This document shows positions 50,647-58,743 of a stretch of 64,000 nucleotides of DNA, piece by piece. The translations under genes and the position numbers were made by a program. This stretch comes from Agromyces intestinalis (GTDB lineage: Bacteria; Actinomycetota; Actinomycetes; Actinomycetales; Microbacteriaceae): the NCBI RefSeq assembly GCF_008365295.1, contig NZ_CP043505.1, forward strand, positions 868,001-932,000, read 5' to 3'. The notes under the pieces are model-generated. The model saw only the letters and a program-made list of their open reading frames with translations, was not told the origin of the DNA and ran no database searches. Every line of letters starts with the position of its first letter. Position 1 is the stretch's first letter.

Positions 50647-51591
50647 CTACTTCACACTGCCGAGCGTGAGCCCGCCCTGCCAGTAGCGCTGCAGGAACAG
50701 GAACGACAGCAGCAGCGGCACCACCGAGATGAAGGCGCCCGAGGTGATGAGGTTCCACACCTGTTCGCCGCCGGCGCCGGCGTTCGACAGCGCGAGCCAG
50801 CGGTTGAGGCCGACGGTCACCGGCAGCAGGTCGGGGTTGGTGAGCACGGCGAGCGGGAGGAAGAAGTTGTTCCAGGTGCCGACGACGCTCAGCAGCAGCA
50901 CGGTCACGATCGCGGGCCGCAGCAGCGGCACGACGATGGTGCGGAAGGTGCGCCACTCCCCCGCGCCGTCGATGCGGGCGGCCTCGAGCAGTTCGTCGGG
51001 CACCGCGTCCTGCGTGTAGACGCGCATCAGGTAGACGCCGAAGGGGTTGAGCAGGCTCGGCAGGATGACGGCCCACGGGGTGTTGATGAGCCCGTACTGG
51101 CTGAGCAGCATGAAGGTGGGGATGACGAGCGCGGTGAGCGGCACCATGACCGACCCGAGAATCATGCCGAACACCGCGGTGCGGCCCCTGAACCGGTACT
51201 TCGCGAACCCGTACCCGGCGAGCACCGCGACGATCGTCGCCCCGAGTCCGGCCGAGAACGCGTACAGGAACGAGTTGCCGAGCCAGCGCCAGTAGATGCC
51301 GCCCTGGTGCTCGAACAGGCCGACCACGTTCGCGAAGAACGCGAGCGGGTCGTCGAACCAGAGCGCGGGGCTCGAGAACAGGCTGCCGGTGCTCTTGGTG
51401 GCGGCCACGAACAGCCACCAGATCGGCACGACGAAGTAGATCGCCATGATGATCAGCAGCACGTGCGAGCCGATGCGGCGGCCGCCGGCCGTGCCGGAGC
51501 GTCGGGCGCGTTCCTGGCGGCGCAGCGCGCGCGTGTCGGCGACGGTCATGGCCCGGGTGTTCGCGTCGGTCGCGGCGGGGAGGACGGCCAT
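50647..51591 (-). CDS. Sugar ABC transporter permease (MalG-like), arabinoside system
   Basis: This 314-residue membrane protein has six spans and the EAA loop ELLEAARIDGAGEWRTFRTIVVPLLRPA, followed by VGTWNNFFLPLAVL, as in the CUT1 family. It pairs with the preceding permease. The ATG overlaps that gene's stop codon by one base. No ATPase gene is in the operon, so a shared MsiK/MalK-type ATPase is expected. Confidence 0.93.
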   Translation of the reverse strand: MAVLPAATDANTRAMTVADTRALRRQERARRSGTAGGRRIGSHVLLIIMAIYFVVPIWWLFVAATKSTGSLFSSPALWFDDPLAFFANVVGLFEHQGGIYWRWLGNSFLYAFSAGLGATIVAVLAGYGFAKYRFRGRTAVFGMILGSVMVPLTALVIPTFMLLSQYGLINTPWAVILPSLLNPFGVYLMRVYTQDAVPDELLEAARIDGAGEWRTFRTIVVPLLRPAIVTVLLLSVVGTWNNFFLPLAVLTNPDLLPVTVGLNRWLALSNAGAGGEQVWNLITSGAFISVVPLLLSFLFLQRYWQGGLTLGSVK

Positions 51592-52541
51592 CACTTCAGT
51601 CCGTTCTGCTTGCGGGTGAGGAACAGGAACCCGAAGGATCCGAGGAAGACGAGGATGCCGAGCGAGAACGCGATGGTGGCCGCGTAGTTGAACTGGCTGT
51701 AGCTGAAGGCCAGCGCGAACGCGTACATGTTCGGCGTGTAGTCGGCGGGCAGGGCACCGGATGCCACGCTGCGCAGCACGGTCGGCTCGGTGAAGAACTG
51801 CAGCGTGCCGATCAGGGCGAAGGTGATGACCATGATCATCGACGACGAGATCATCGGCACCTTCACCCGGGTCGCGATCTGGAATCCGCTGGCGCCGTCG
51901 ATGCGCGCCGCCTCGTAGATCGCCGGGTCGATGGCGCGCAGTGCGGCGTAGATCACGATCATGTAGTAGCCCGACCACTGCCAGGTCACGATGTTGACGA
52001 GCGAGAAGAAGATGTTGTCGCTCGAGAGGAAGTTCGGCGCGTCGAGACCGAACAGGTCGAAGATCGTCGACGCCGGGCCGAACCTGGGGCTGTAGAGGAA
52101 GCTCCACATGAGCGCGCCGATGACGACCGGGATCGCGTACGGCGCGAAGATCAGCAGGCGCGAGGCCTTCGACAGCCAGGTCGCGAGGGTGTCGAGCAGC
52201 AGGGCGGCGACGCCCGCGACGATGAGCTGCGCCGGGATCATCACGATCGCGTAGAGCAGCACGCGGCCCATGCCCCCGAGGAACAGCGGGTCGGTGAAGG
52301 CCTTCAGGTAGTTGTCGATGCCGACGAACTTGGTGCCCGTCGCGAGCGTCGAGCTGAACAGGCTCATGCCGAACGCATACACGAGCGGGAAGACGAGGAA
52401 CGCGGCGAACACCACGAGGAACGGGGCGATGAACAGCCAGCCGACGTTCTGCCGGCGCTCGATGCCGCTGCGGCGACGGCGCTGGCCGCCCGCCGGGCGC
52501 TGGGGTGCCGACGCGGGCGCGTCGACGGCCTGGGTGGTCAT
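51591..52541 (-). CDS. Sugar ABC transporter permease (MalF-like), arabinoside system
   Basis: This 316-residue protein has six spans and the EAA motif IYEAARIDGASGFQIATRVKVPMIS. The basic N-terminal tail is cytoplasmic. ATG at 52541 follows GGAAGAG; a frame extension to 52568 is less likely. It is separated from the binding-protein gene by a strong hairpin. Confidence 0.93.
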   Translation of the reverse strand: MTTQAVDAPASAPQRPAGGQRRRRSGIERRQNVGWLFIAPFLVVFAAFLVFPLVYAFGMSLFSSTLATGTKFVGIDNYLKAFTDPLFLGGMGRVLLYAIVMIPAQLIVAGVAALLLDTLATWLSKASRLLIFAPYAIPVVIGALMWSFLYSPRFGPASTIFDLFGLDAPNFLSSDNIFFSLVNIVTWQWSGYYMIVIYAALRAIDPAIYEAARIDGASGFQIATRVKVPMISSSMIMVITFALIGTLQFFTEPTVLRSVASGALPADYTPNMYAFALAFSYSQFNYAATIAFSLGILVFLGSFGFLFLTRKQNGLK

Positions 52542-52622
52542 GGGATCTCTTCCTGGTGCGGATGTCACGAGCGGATGTCACGAGCGGATGCGCCGTGGCA
52601 TCCGCCTGGGAACGATGCGAGG

Positions 52623-52653
52623 TGGGCCGGCCCGACCTCGCCGGGCCGGCCCA
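52623..52653 (-). terminator. Hairpin between the binding protein and permease genes
   Basis: TGGGCCGGCCCG and its exact complement form a 12-bp stem with a 7-base loop just after the binding-protein stop codon. It probably causes partial termination or protects the upstream mRNA so that binding protein exceeds permease, as in malE-malF. Confidence 0.65.
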
Positions 52654-52658
52654 TCGGC

Positions 52659-53990
52659 CTACTTCAGTTCGAAGCCCTGCTCGGTGGCGTAGGTCTCGAG
52701 CGTCGCCTGCAGGTCGTCGAGTGCCGTCGAGGCATCCTTCGACCCGTCGACCACCACCGCCGTGACCTCCTGCTGGAGCTGGTCGTACGCGTAGTTCTGG
52801 AACGGGCTGAACGTGAAGCCCGCGTATCCGGCCGCGGCGTCGAGGAACACGTCCTTGTTGATCTGCTGTCCGCCGAAGAACGGGTACTCGAGGTCGCGGA
52901 AGTAGTCGGACTCGAGGATCGGCTTCCACAGCGGGAACAGCGCGGCCTGCTCGATGCCGATCTTCCACGCCTCCTCGGTGCCGAAGACCTCCTTGGCGAC
53001 GACCGCGGCCGCCTCCGGGTCCTTCGCCTGGCTGGTCACCGCGAACGTCGAGCCGCCCCAGTTGATCTGCACGGGGTTCGACGCGTCCCACTGGGGAACC
53101 GGCGCCGCCTGCCAGACCGCGTTCTCGTCGGTGCCCTCGAGGCCCTGCAGGTAGCCGGGGCCCCACGCCGCGGCGACGTAGATCGCGTAGGTGCCGTCGA
53201 CGAGCATGGTGTTGTAGTCGGCGGTGAACGCCTCGTCGACCGCGACGAGACCCTGGTCGGCCAGGTCGGCCCAGAAGCTCAGCGCGTCCTTCGAGCCCTG
53301 GTCGGCGACGTCGATGCCGATCTCGCCGGGCTTCGCGTTGTCGTAGTCGAAGGGCACCGAGCCCGCCTGGGCGAAGAGCGCCTGGGTGTAGGCGCGGCCG
53401 TTCGGCGGGAAGTCGGCGAGCACGCCGGGGGCGCCCGCATCCTTCAGCGTCTTGGCGGCGGCGGCGAACTCGTCCCACGTGGTGGGCACCGGGATGCCGT
53501 ACTGGTCGAGGATGTCCTTGCGGTAGAGCATGCCCATGGGGCCGCCGTCGACCGGGATCGCGTAGACCGCGTCTCCCGACGAGACGTCCTTCCAGGCGCC
53601 CTCGGTGTAGTCGTCTTTCACCTCGGCGGCGCCGTACTCGCTGAGATCCACGAGGGCGTCACGGATCGAGAAGCTCGAGAGCACCTCGGCCTCGAGCATG
53701 ATGACGTCGGGCGCGCCCGAGCCCGATTCGATGGCGGTCGAGAACTTGGTGTACTCGTCGTTGCCCTGGCCCGCGTTGGTCCAGCAGATCTGCACGTCGT
53801 CGTGGTTCTGGTTGAACAGGTCGACGACCTCTTCGAAGGCGGGGTACCAGGCCCACACGCTGACCTGGGTGGCGTCGGGGTTCACGATCTCGTTGGTGCA
53901 CGATTCGGCGGCGTCGCCGGCGCTGCACCCGGTGAGCGCGGCGGCCGCGACGGCGACGACGCCGGACGCGGCCAGGAGCTTCGACTTCAT
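52659..53990 (-). CDS. Sugar-binding lipoprotein, arabinoside ABC transporter
   Basis: This 443-residue lipoprotein (signal MKSKLLAASGVVAVAAAALTGC, lipobox LTGC) has the two-lobed CUT1 substrate-binding pattern (VSVWAWYPAFEEVVDLFNQNHDDVQI ... GAPDVIMLEAEVLSSF ... VYAIPVDGGPMGMLYRKDILDQYGI). Neighbouring GH51 and GH43 genes point to arabino-oligosaccharides. AGAGGA lies nine bases before the ATG, and two LacI operators lie further upstream. Confidence 0.93.
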   Translation of the reverse strand: MKSKLLAASGVVAVAAAALTGCSAGDAAESCTNEIVNPDATQVSVWAWYPAFEEVVDLFNQNHDDVQICWTNAGQGNDEYTKFSTAIESGSGAPDVIMLEAEVLSSFSIRDALVDLSEYGAAEVKDDYTEGAWKDVSSGDAVYAIPVDGGPMGMLYRKDILDQYGIPVPTTWDEFAAAAKTLKDAGAPGVLADFPPNGRAYTQALFAQAGSVPFDYDNAKPGEIGIDVADQGSKDALSFWADLADQGLVAVDEAFTADYNTMLVDGTYAIYVAAAWGPGYLQGLEGTDENAVWQAAPVPQWDASNPVQINWGGSTFAVTSQAKDPEAAAVVAKEVFGTEEAWKIGIEQAALFPLWKPILESDYFRDLEYPFFGGQQINKDVFLDAAAGYAGFTFSPFQNYAYDQLQQEVTAVVVDGSKDASTALDDLQATLETYATEQGFELK

Positions 53991-54084
53991 GGCTGTGATT
54001 CCTCTCGCGGTGTGTGGACACCGTTGTCGCTGGCGATGGGTTCGGACCGGCGAGGAGAGGAGGCTCCACGCTGAGTCCGACAAT

Positions 54085-54111
54085 CTACAACGTTGTAGGT
54101 AAACGTTGTAG
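54085..54111. promoter_or_regulatory. LacI operators upstream of the arabinoside operon
   Basis: CTACAACGTTGTAG (54085-54098) is a perfect 14-bp palindrome. A second half-conserved copy, GTAAACGTTGTAG, follows at 54099-54111. The same core recurs before lacI. Confidence 0.8.
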
Positions 54112-54199
54112 ATGACATCTTGGGGCGAGAAGGGCGACCCTGTCAAGCGCTGCCGACCCGGGTTCGAGCGCGCTCGCACGTGGGTGCCGCGCCCGCCGA

Positions 54200-55228
54200 T
54201 CAGGCCGCAGATATCTCGACGGCCGGCGCCGACTCGCGCACCTCGATGCGGTAGTCGGCCAGCAGCAGGCGCGGCGGCGTCGCCTCGCCCGCGCCCGCGA
54301 TGCGCTCGAGCAGGGTGGTCACCGCCGTGCGCGCGATCCAGTCCTGGCCGGGATGCACCGTGGTCAGCGACGGGATCGAGTACCTGGCTTCGTCGAGGTC
54401 GTCGAAGCCGATCACCGCCACATCGTCGGGCACCCGCCTGCCCGCCTCCTGCAGCACGCGCATCGCGCCGAGCGCGAGCGTGTCGTTGAGCCCGAACACC
54501 GCGTCGAACTCGACCCCGCGGGCGAGCAGCTCGCGCATCGCCGTGGCCCCGTTCGCGCGGTGCCACAGGGTCGTGAAGCCGACGATGTCGGCGTCGAACG
54601 GGATACCGGCCGCGGCGAGCGCCTCGCGGTAGCCCCGCAGGCGCAGCCCGGCCGACCCGATCACCTCGCCCTCGTGCGCACCGATCACGGCGATCCTGCG
54701 CCGGCCCGCGGCGATGAGGTGCTCGGTCGCGGCGCGCGCCGCCTCGATGTTGCGCATCGTGACGTGGTCGGCTGGGCCGTCGAAGATGCGCTCGCCCAGC
54801 ACCACCAGCGGGTACGGCACGTCGAGGAACGCGACATCCTCCTGCGACATGCCGAGCGGGCTGAAGATGAGCCCGTCGGTGAGCTTCAGCCGCTGGCTCT
54901 TCAGCAGCTCGATCTCGCGATCGCGGTCGCCGTCGGTCTGCTCGACGAGCACCACCGCGCCGGCATCCTCGGCGGCGGCGATGACCGCGGCGGCGAGCTC
55001 GGCGAAATAGCTGAGCGACAGGTCGGGGATGGCCAGCGCGATGGCCCCGGTGCGACCCGAGCGCAAGTTGCGCGCGGTGAGGTTCGGCGTGTAGCCGAGC
55101 TCGCCGATCGCGCGTTCGACGCGCTCACGTGTCTCGGGGCGCACGTGCGGGTAGTCGTTGATGACGTTCGAGACCGTCTTGATCGAGACGCCGGCGAGCC
55201 GGGCGACGTCGTGCAGAGTCGCAGCCAT
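54200..55228 (-). CDS. LacI family repressor of the arabinoside operon
   Basis: This 342-residue protein has the N-terminal DNA-binding TLHDVARLAGVSIKTVSNVINDYPHVRPETRERVERAIGELGYTPN with hinge helix, and a periplasmic-binding-protein-like sensor domain (FAELAAAVIAAAEDAGAVVLVEQTD ... AVFGLNDTLALGAMRVLQEAGRRVPDDVAVIGFDD). ATG at 55228 has AAAGG five bases upstream. TACAACGTTGTA lies before both this gene and the transporter operon, so it should repress both until an arabinose-type sugar binds. Confidence 0.94.
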   Translation of the reverse strand: MAATLHDVARLAGVSIKTVSNVINDYPHVRPETRERVERAIGELGYTPNLTARNLRSGRTGAIALAIPDLSLSYFAELAAAVIAAAEDAGAVVLVEQTDGDRDREIELLKSQRLKLTDGLIFSPLGMSQEDVAFLDVPYPLVVLGERIFDGPADHVTMRNIEAARAATEHLIAAGRRRIAVIGAHEGEVIGSAGLRLRGYREALAAAGIPFDADIVGFTTLWHRANGATAMRELLARGVEFDAVFGLNDTLALGAMRVLQEAGRRVPDDVAVIGFDDLDEARYSIPSLTTVHPGQDWIARTAVTTLLERIAGAGEATPPRLLLADYRIEVRESAPAVEISAA

Positions 55229-55253
55229 GGCCACCTTTCTGATCGATCAACCC

Positions 55254-55265
55254 TACAACGTTGTA
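55254..55265. promoter_or_regulatory. LacI operator upstream of lacI
   Basis: TACAACGTTGTA, a perfect 12-bp palindrome identical to the core at 54086-54097, lies 26 bases before the repressor start. Confidence 0.8.
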
Positions 55266-55286
55266 ACGCCCCGACCCGGGAGCAGG

Positions 55287-56015
55287 TCACGGGCGCGTTC
55301 GGCCCGTCGGCGGCGTCACGTTCGCCTGTGCGCGTTCGGCGTTGCGTCGCGACATCCGCTCGATCCGGCCCAGGCGCTCGCGCTCGAGCGGGCCGGCGAA
55401 CACCGCCCACACCAGCAGCGCCGCGCCGGCGCCGACCAGCGCACCGCCGATCGTGTCGGTGACCCAGTGGACGCCGAGGTAGGTTCGGCTCACCGCCATC
55501 AGCACCGTGTACGCGACCCCGGCCGCCCACACCCGGGCCCGAGGCATGATCACCCCGACGACGACCGCGATCGTCGCGGCGTTCGCCACGTGACCCGAAG
55601 GAAACGACCCGAAGTCGGAGGTGACCAGCATGTCCTCGGGGCGGTCGCGGCCGAACAGCTCCTTCAGCAGCTGCACGATCGCCGCACTCACGACCGATGC
55701 GAGCACGAAGTAGAGCGCCGCCCAGGGTCGTCCCAGCACCACGAGCAGAATCGCGCTGCCCGCCGGGATGAGGATCACCCCGACGATGCCGCCGCCCAGC
55801 CAGTTCATGAAGCCGGCCAGCACGTCGCCCACCGGGCCGCGGATCGTGAGCACCTCCTCGGCCCATTCCTCGTCGATCGGCATCGGAAGGCCACCGCCGC
55901 GCAGCATGATCAGTGCTCCCAGCCCGAACGCCAGCACGATCGCCGTGAGCCCGACCGCGATCGGCACGCGGCGCCGGAAGCGCCGCACCCGCGATTCGCG
56001 CATCTCCCGGCTCAT
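55287..56015 (-). CDS. PAP2-family membrane phosphatase
   Basis: This 242-residue protein has about six spans and the three phosphatase motifs KELFGRDRP (about 119), FPSGHVANA (about 138) and SRTYLGVHWVTD (about 177-188). Members dephosphorylate lipid phosphates such as undecaprenyl pyrophosphate or phosphatidate at the outer face of the membrane. TACGGT lies six bases before the ATG. Confidence 0.92.
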   Translation of the reverse strand: MSREMRESRVRRFRRRVPIAVGLTAIVLAFGLGALIMLRGGGLPMPIDEEWAEEVLTIRGPVGDVLAGFMNWLGGGIVGVILIPAGSAILLVVLGRPWAALYFVLASVVSAAIVQLLKELFGRDRPEDMLVTSDFGSFPSGHVANAATIAVVVGVIMPRARVWAAGVAYTVLMAVSRTYLGVHWVTDTIGGALVGAGAALLVWAVFAGPLERERLGRIERMSRRNAERAQANVTPPTGRTRP

Positions 56016-56021
56016 CTGCCC

Positions 56022-56027
56022 ACCGTA
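56022..56027 (-). promoter_or_regulatory. -10 box of the PAP2 gene
   Basis: TACGGT on the minus strand ends six bases before the ATG (leaderless type). Confidence 0.5.
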
Positions 56028-56103
56028 CCGACCCCGGCACCGTCGCGACCCGGTCGATGCAGTCGGCCCGGTCGGCCCGGTCGATGCAGTCGACTCAGTC
56101 GAC

Positions 56104-57375
56104 TCAGTCCGCGAGCGGGGGAACCGTACGCGGCCGCACGAGCGTCCACAGCGCGGTGATCGCGACCAGGCTGGCGAGCACCTGCACGAACGCCATCGGC
56201 ACCGCGCTGCCCACCCCGAGCATGCCGATGAACGGCGAGATGAGCCCGGCGAGCCCGAAGTTCAGCGCACCGAGCAGCGAGGCGGCGGTGCCGGCCTCGG
56301 CGCCGTGGTTCGCGAGCGCGAGGATCTGCACCGCCGGGAACGAGAACCCGCACGCCGTGATGTAGACGAACAGCGGCACGGCGGTGCCCCAGAACCCGAC
56401 GCCCGCCGTGTCGAGCGCCATGATCGTGAGCGCCATCGCGAGGTGCACGATCGTCGTGACCGCCAGGATCCACTGGGGTCCGACCCGGCCGCGCATGAGC
56501 CGAGAGCTCGTCTGCACGCCGATGATGATGCCGACCGAGTTGACGCCGAACAGCAGGCCGTACTGCTGCGGCGTGAAGGCGTACACCTCCTGGAAGAGGA
56601 ACGACGACGTCGAGAGGTAGCCGAACAGGCCGGTGAAGGTCATGCCGCCCGCGATCGCGGCGCCGAGATAGACCCGGTCGCGGAAGAGCACGCCGTAGCG
56701 CTGGCGCACCGTCGAGTGCCCCGCCACGTGCCGGCGCTCGGCGGGCAGCGTCTCGCGGATCGAGAACCCGACCGCCAGCACCACGAACAGGCCGTAGCAC
56801 GCGAGCACCCAGAAGACACCGCGCCAGTCCATGACCGCGAGCAACTGCGACCCGATCACGGGCGCGAGCACCGGCGCGAGGCCGTTCACGAGGGCGAGCC
56901 GCGAGAGCATTTTCACGAGCGGCTTGCCGCCGAACAGGTCGCGCACCATCGCCATCGCGACCACGCCGCCCGCCGCAGCGCCGAATCCCTGCAGCAGCCT
57001 GAACACGCTCAGCCACACGATGTCGGGCGCGAGCGCCGCGGCGATCGAGGCGGCGATGTGCAGGCCGGTCGCCAGCAGCAGCGGCAGGCGACGACCGACC
57101 TTGTCGCTCCACGGCCCGACGATGAGCTGCCCGAAGCCGAATCCGACCATGGTGCCGGTGAGGGTGATCTGCACAGCAGCCGGCCCGACCCCGAACTCGT
57201 CCTGCAGCACCGGGAACGCCGGCAGGTACAGGTCGACGGTGAATGGCCCGAGGGCGGTGAGCGCGCCGAGCACGAGCACGTAGACGAGTCGGCGCCGCGG
57301 CGAGAGCAGGTCGCCCGGGTGTGCGTGTGCGCGCAGGTCGTCGGGGCGGATGATCGGAATGGATGCGGTCGACAT
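56104..57375 (-). CDS. Bcr/CflA family multidrug exporter
   Basis: This 423-residue MFS protein has 12 spans with the family motifs LGPFTVDLYLPAFPVLQDEFGV, GQLIVGPWSDKVGRRLPLL (motif A), VFRLLQGFGAAAGGVVAMAMVRDLF and LVNGLAPVLAPVIGSQL. Bcr/CflA exporters expel bicyclomycin, chloramphenicol or peptides. ATG at 57375 has AGGA about six bases upstream. Confidence 0.93.
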   Translation of the reverse strand: MSTASIPIIRPDDLRAHAHPGDLLSPRRRLVYVLVLGALTALGPFTVDLYLPAFPVLQDEFGVGPAAVQITLTGTMVGFGFGQLIVGPWSDKVGRRLPLLLATGLHIAASIAAALAPDIVWLSVFRLLQGFGAAAGGVVAMAMVRDLFGGKPLVKMLSRLALVNGLAPVLAPVIGSQLLAVMDWRGVFWVLACYGLFVVLAVGFSIRETLPAERRHVAGHSTVRQRYGVLFRDRVYLGAAIAGGMTFTGLFGYLSTSSFLFQEVYAFTPQQYGLLFGVNSVGIIIGVQTSSRLMRGRVGPQWILAVTTIVHLAMALTIMALDTAGVGFWGTAVPLFVYITACGFSFPAVQILALANHGAEAGTAASLLGALNFGLAGLISPFIGMLGVGSAVPMAFVQVLASLVAITALWTLVRPRTVPPLAD

Positions 57376-57401
57376 GGGTTCCTGGGGCGTGGCGGGCGGC
57401 C

Positions 57402-57432
57402 TCGAATCGATTCGAATCGGTCGGCCGACCGA
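57402..57432. promoter_or_regulatory. Two adjacent palindromes between the Bcr and ROK genes
   Basis: TCGAATCGATTCGA (57402-57415) and TCGGTCGGCCGACCGA (57417-57432) are perfect palindromes in the 59-bp gap. They may be an operator for the exporter or the terminator of the ROK gene. Confidence 0.45.
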
Positions 57433-57434
57433 GT

Positions 57435-58598
57435 CTAGCGGATCGGGTCGCGCAGCAGGTCGGCGAACGCCGCTTCGGCCGCGCCGATGAGCAGGCGGTC
57501 CTCGCCGAGCGCCGCGACGCGGATCTCGAGCCCTTCTGCGGCGGCCGGCATCGCCTGCGCGACGACCGCGTCGTGCAGGGCGTCGGGGTCGCTCGCGGCG
57601 ACGGTGGCGAGGAACCCGCCGAGGATGACGAGCGACGGATTCAGCACGTTCACCGCGTTGGCGAGGGCGGTGGACAGGATGCGCCGCTGGCGCGCCAACT
57701 CGGCGGCGACCTCGACGTCGTCGCTCGCCGTGAGCGCGGCGGCCAGGGTCGGCTCGTCGGCGTGCGCGAGCCCGGCGACCGCGAGCAGTCGCGCGCGGCT
57801 CACCTCGGCCTCGAGCACGCCGGCCGGCGCGGTGCGGTCGTCGGGATCGGCGATGCCGGGACGGTTCCAGCCGAACTCCCCCGCGTAGCCGCCCGCGCCG
57901 CCCACCGGCAGTCCGTGCACGATCAGCCCGCCGCCGATGCCGCTGGCGCCGCCGTTCAGATACACGATGTGGTCGACGCCACGCCCGGCGCCGAACAGGT
58001 GCTCGGCGGTCACGCCGAACGTGGCGTCGTTGCCGACCACCGCGGGCAGCCCCGTCTCACCTTCGACGAGCGCCGGCAGCGGCACGTCGCGCCAGTCGAG
58101 GTGCGGCGCGAAGCGCACCAGCCCGTCGTCGGCGCGCACGAGCCCGGGAACCGCGAGGCCGACTGCGATGAGCCGCGAGCCCGCGAGTTCGGACGAACGC
58201 CACCGCGCGATCACTCCGGCCACGAGGGCGGCTGTCTCGGCCGGCGTGACGATGTGATCGACCTCCACCCGCTCGCGCACGGGGATGCGGCCGTCGAGCC
58301 CGACCGCGGCGATGGTGACCGCGTCGAGCTCGGGGTTCACCGCGATCGCGACGACGTCTGGAGAGGGCGCGACGACCGGCGACGGCCGGCCGACGCGATT
58401 CGTCGGGTCGGGGGCGCGTTCGACCGCGAGCCCGAGATCGACGAGTTCGGCGGCGAGCGCCGCGACGGTCGACCGATTGAGGCGCGTCACCGCGGTGAGA
58501 CGGGCGCGTGAGAGCGGCCCCTCGAGGTGCACGAGCGTGAGGAGTTTCGAGAGGTTTCGACGGTGCACGCCGTCGAAGGTGCCGCTCCGTTCGATCAC
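57435..58598 (-). CDS. ROK family transcriptional regulator
   Basis: This 387-residue protein has an N-terminal winged helix (RRNLSKLLTLVHLEGPLSRARLTAVTRLNRSTVAALAAELVDLGL) and a ROK sugar-kinase-like domain (LIAVGLAVPGLV, VVGNDATFGVTAEHLFG, VYLNGGASGIGGGLIVHG). The zinc motif CxCGxxGC is absent, and EFGWNRPG stands where the HxxE/Cys segment normally lies, so it is a regulator without kinase-type metal site. The second GTG (58598) is six bases after TAGAGT, so I chose it over GTG 58604. It is divergent from a sugar ABC operon whose promoter holds a palindrome. Confidence 0.88.
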   Translation of the reverse strand: MIERSGTFDGVHRRNLSKLLTLVHLEGPLSRARLTAVTRLNRSTVAALAAELVDLGLAVERAPDPTNRVGRPSPVVAPSPDVVAIAVNPELDAVTIAAVGLDGRIPVRERVEVDHIVTPAETAALVAGVIARWRSSELAGSRLIAVGLAVPGLVRADDGLVRFAPHLDWRDVPLPALVEGETGLPAVVGNDATFGVTAEHLFGAGRGVDHIVYLNGGASGIGGGLIVHGLPVGGAGGYAGEFGWNRPGIADPDDRTAPAGVLEAEVSRARLLAVAGLAHADEPTLAAALTASDDVEVAAELARQRRILSTALANAVNVLNPSLVILGGFLATVAASDPDALHDAVVAQAMPAAAEGLEIRVAALGEDRLLIGAAEAAFADLLRDPIR

Positions 58599-58604
58599 TC
58601 CCAC

Positions 58605-58610
58605 ACTCTA
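58605..58610 (-). promoter_or_regulatory. -10 box of the ROK gene
   Basis: TAGAGT on the minus strand ends six bases before the GTG at 58598 (leaderless type). Confidence 0.5.
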
Positions 58611-58658
58611 GGCAGCCCGGCGAGGACGCCGATACCGGACACGCCGAATTTGTTGCGC

Positions 58659-58688
58659 TTGACTCGATATCCGGCCTCGACGTATATT
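58659..58688 (+). promoter_or_regulatory. Promoter of the second sugar ABC operon
   Basis: TTGACT, 18 bases, TATATT: the closest match to a standard promoter in the window. It lies 56 bases before the binding-protein start. Confidence 0.8.
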
Positions 58689-58694
58689 CGAGGC
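58674..58694. promoter_or_regulatory. Operator over the -10 box of the second sugar operon
   Basis: GCCTCGA-N7-TCGAGGC is a perfect 7-bp-arm palindrome centred on the TATATT box. A second dyad, TTTCGG-N8-CCGAAA, lies at 58706-58725. The ROK protein is the obvious ligand for one of them. Confidence 0.65.
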
Positions 58695-58743
58695 GTCCAG
58701 ATCACTTTCGGTACATCAGCCGAAAATTTCGAGAGGTTCAAAG

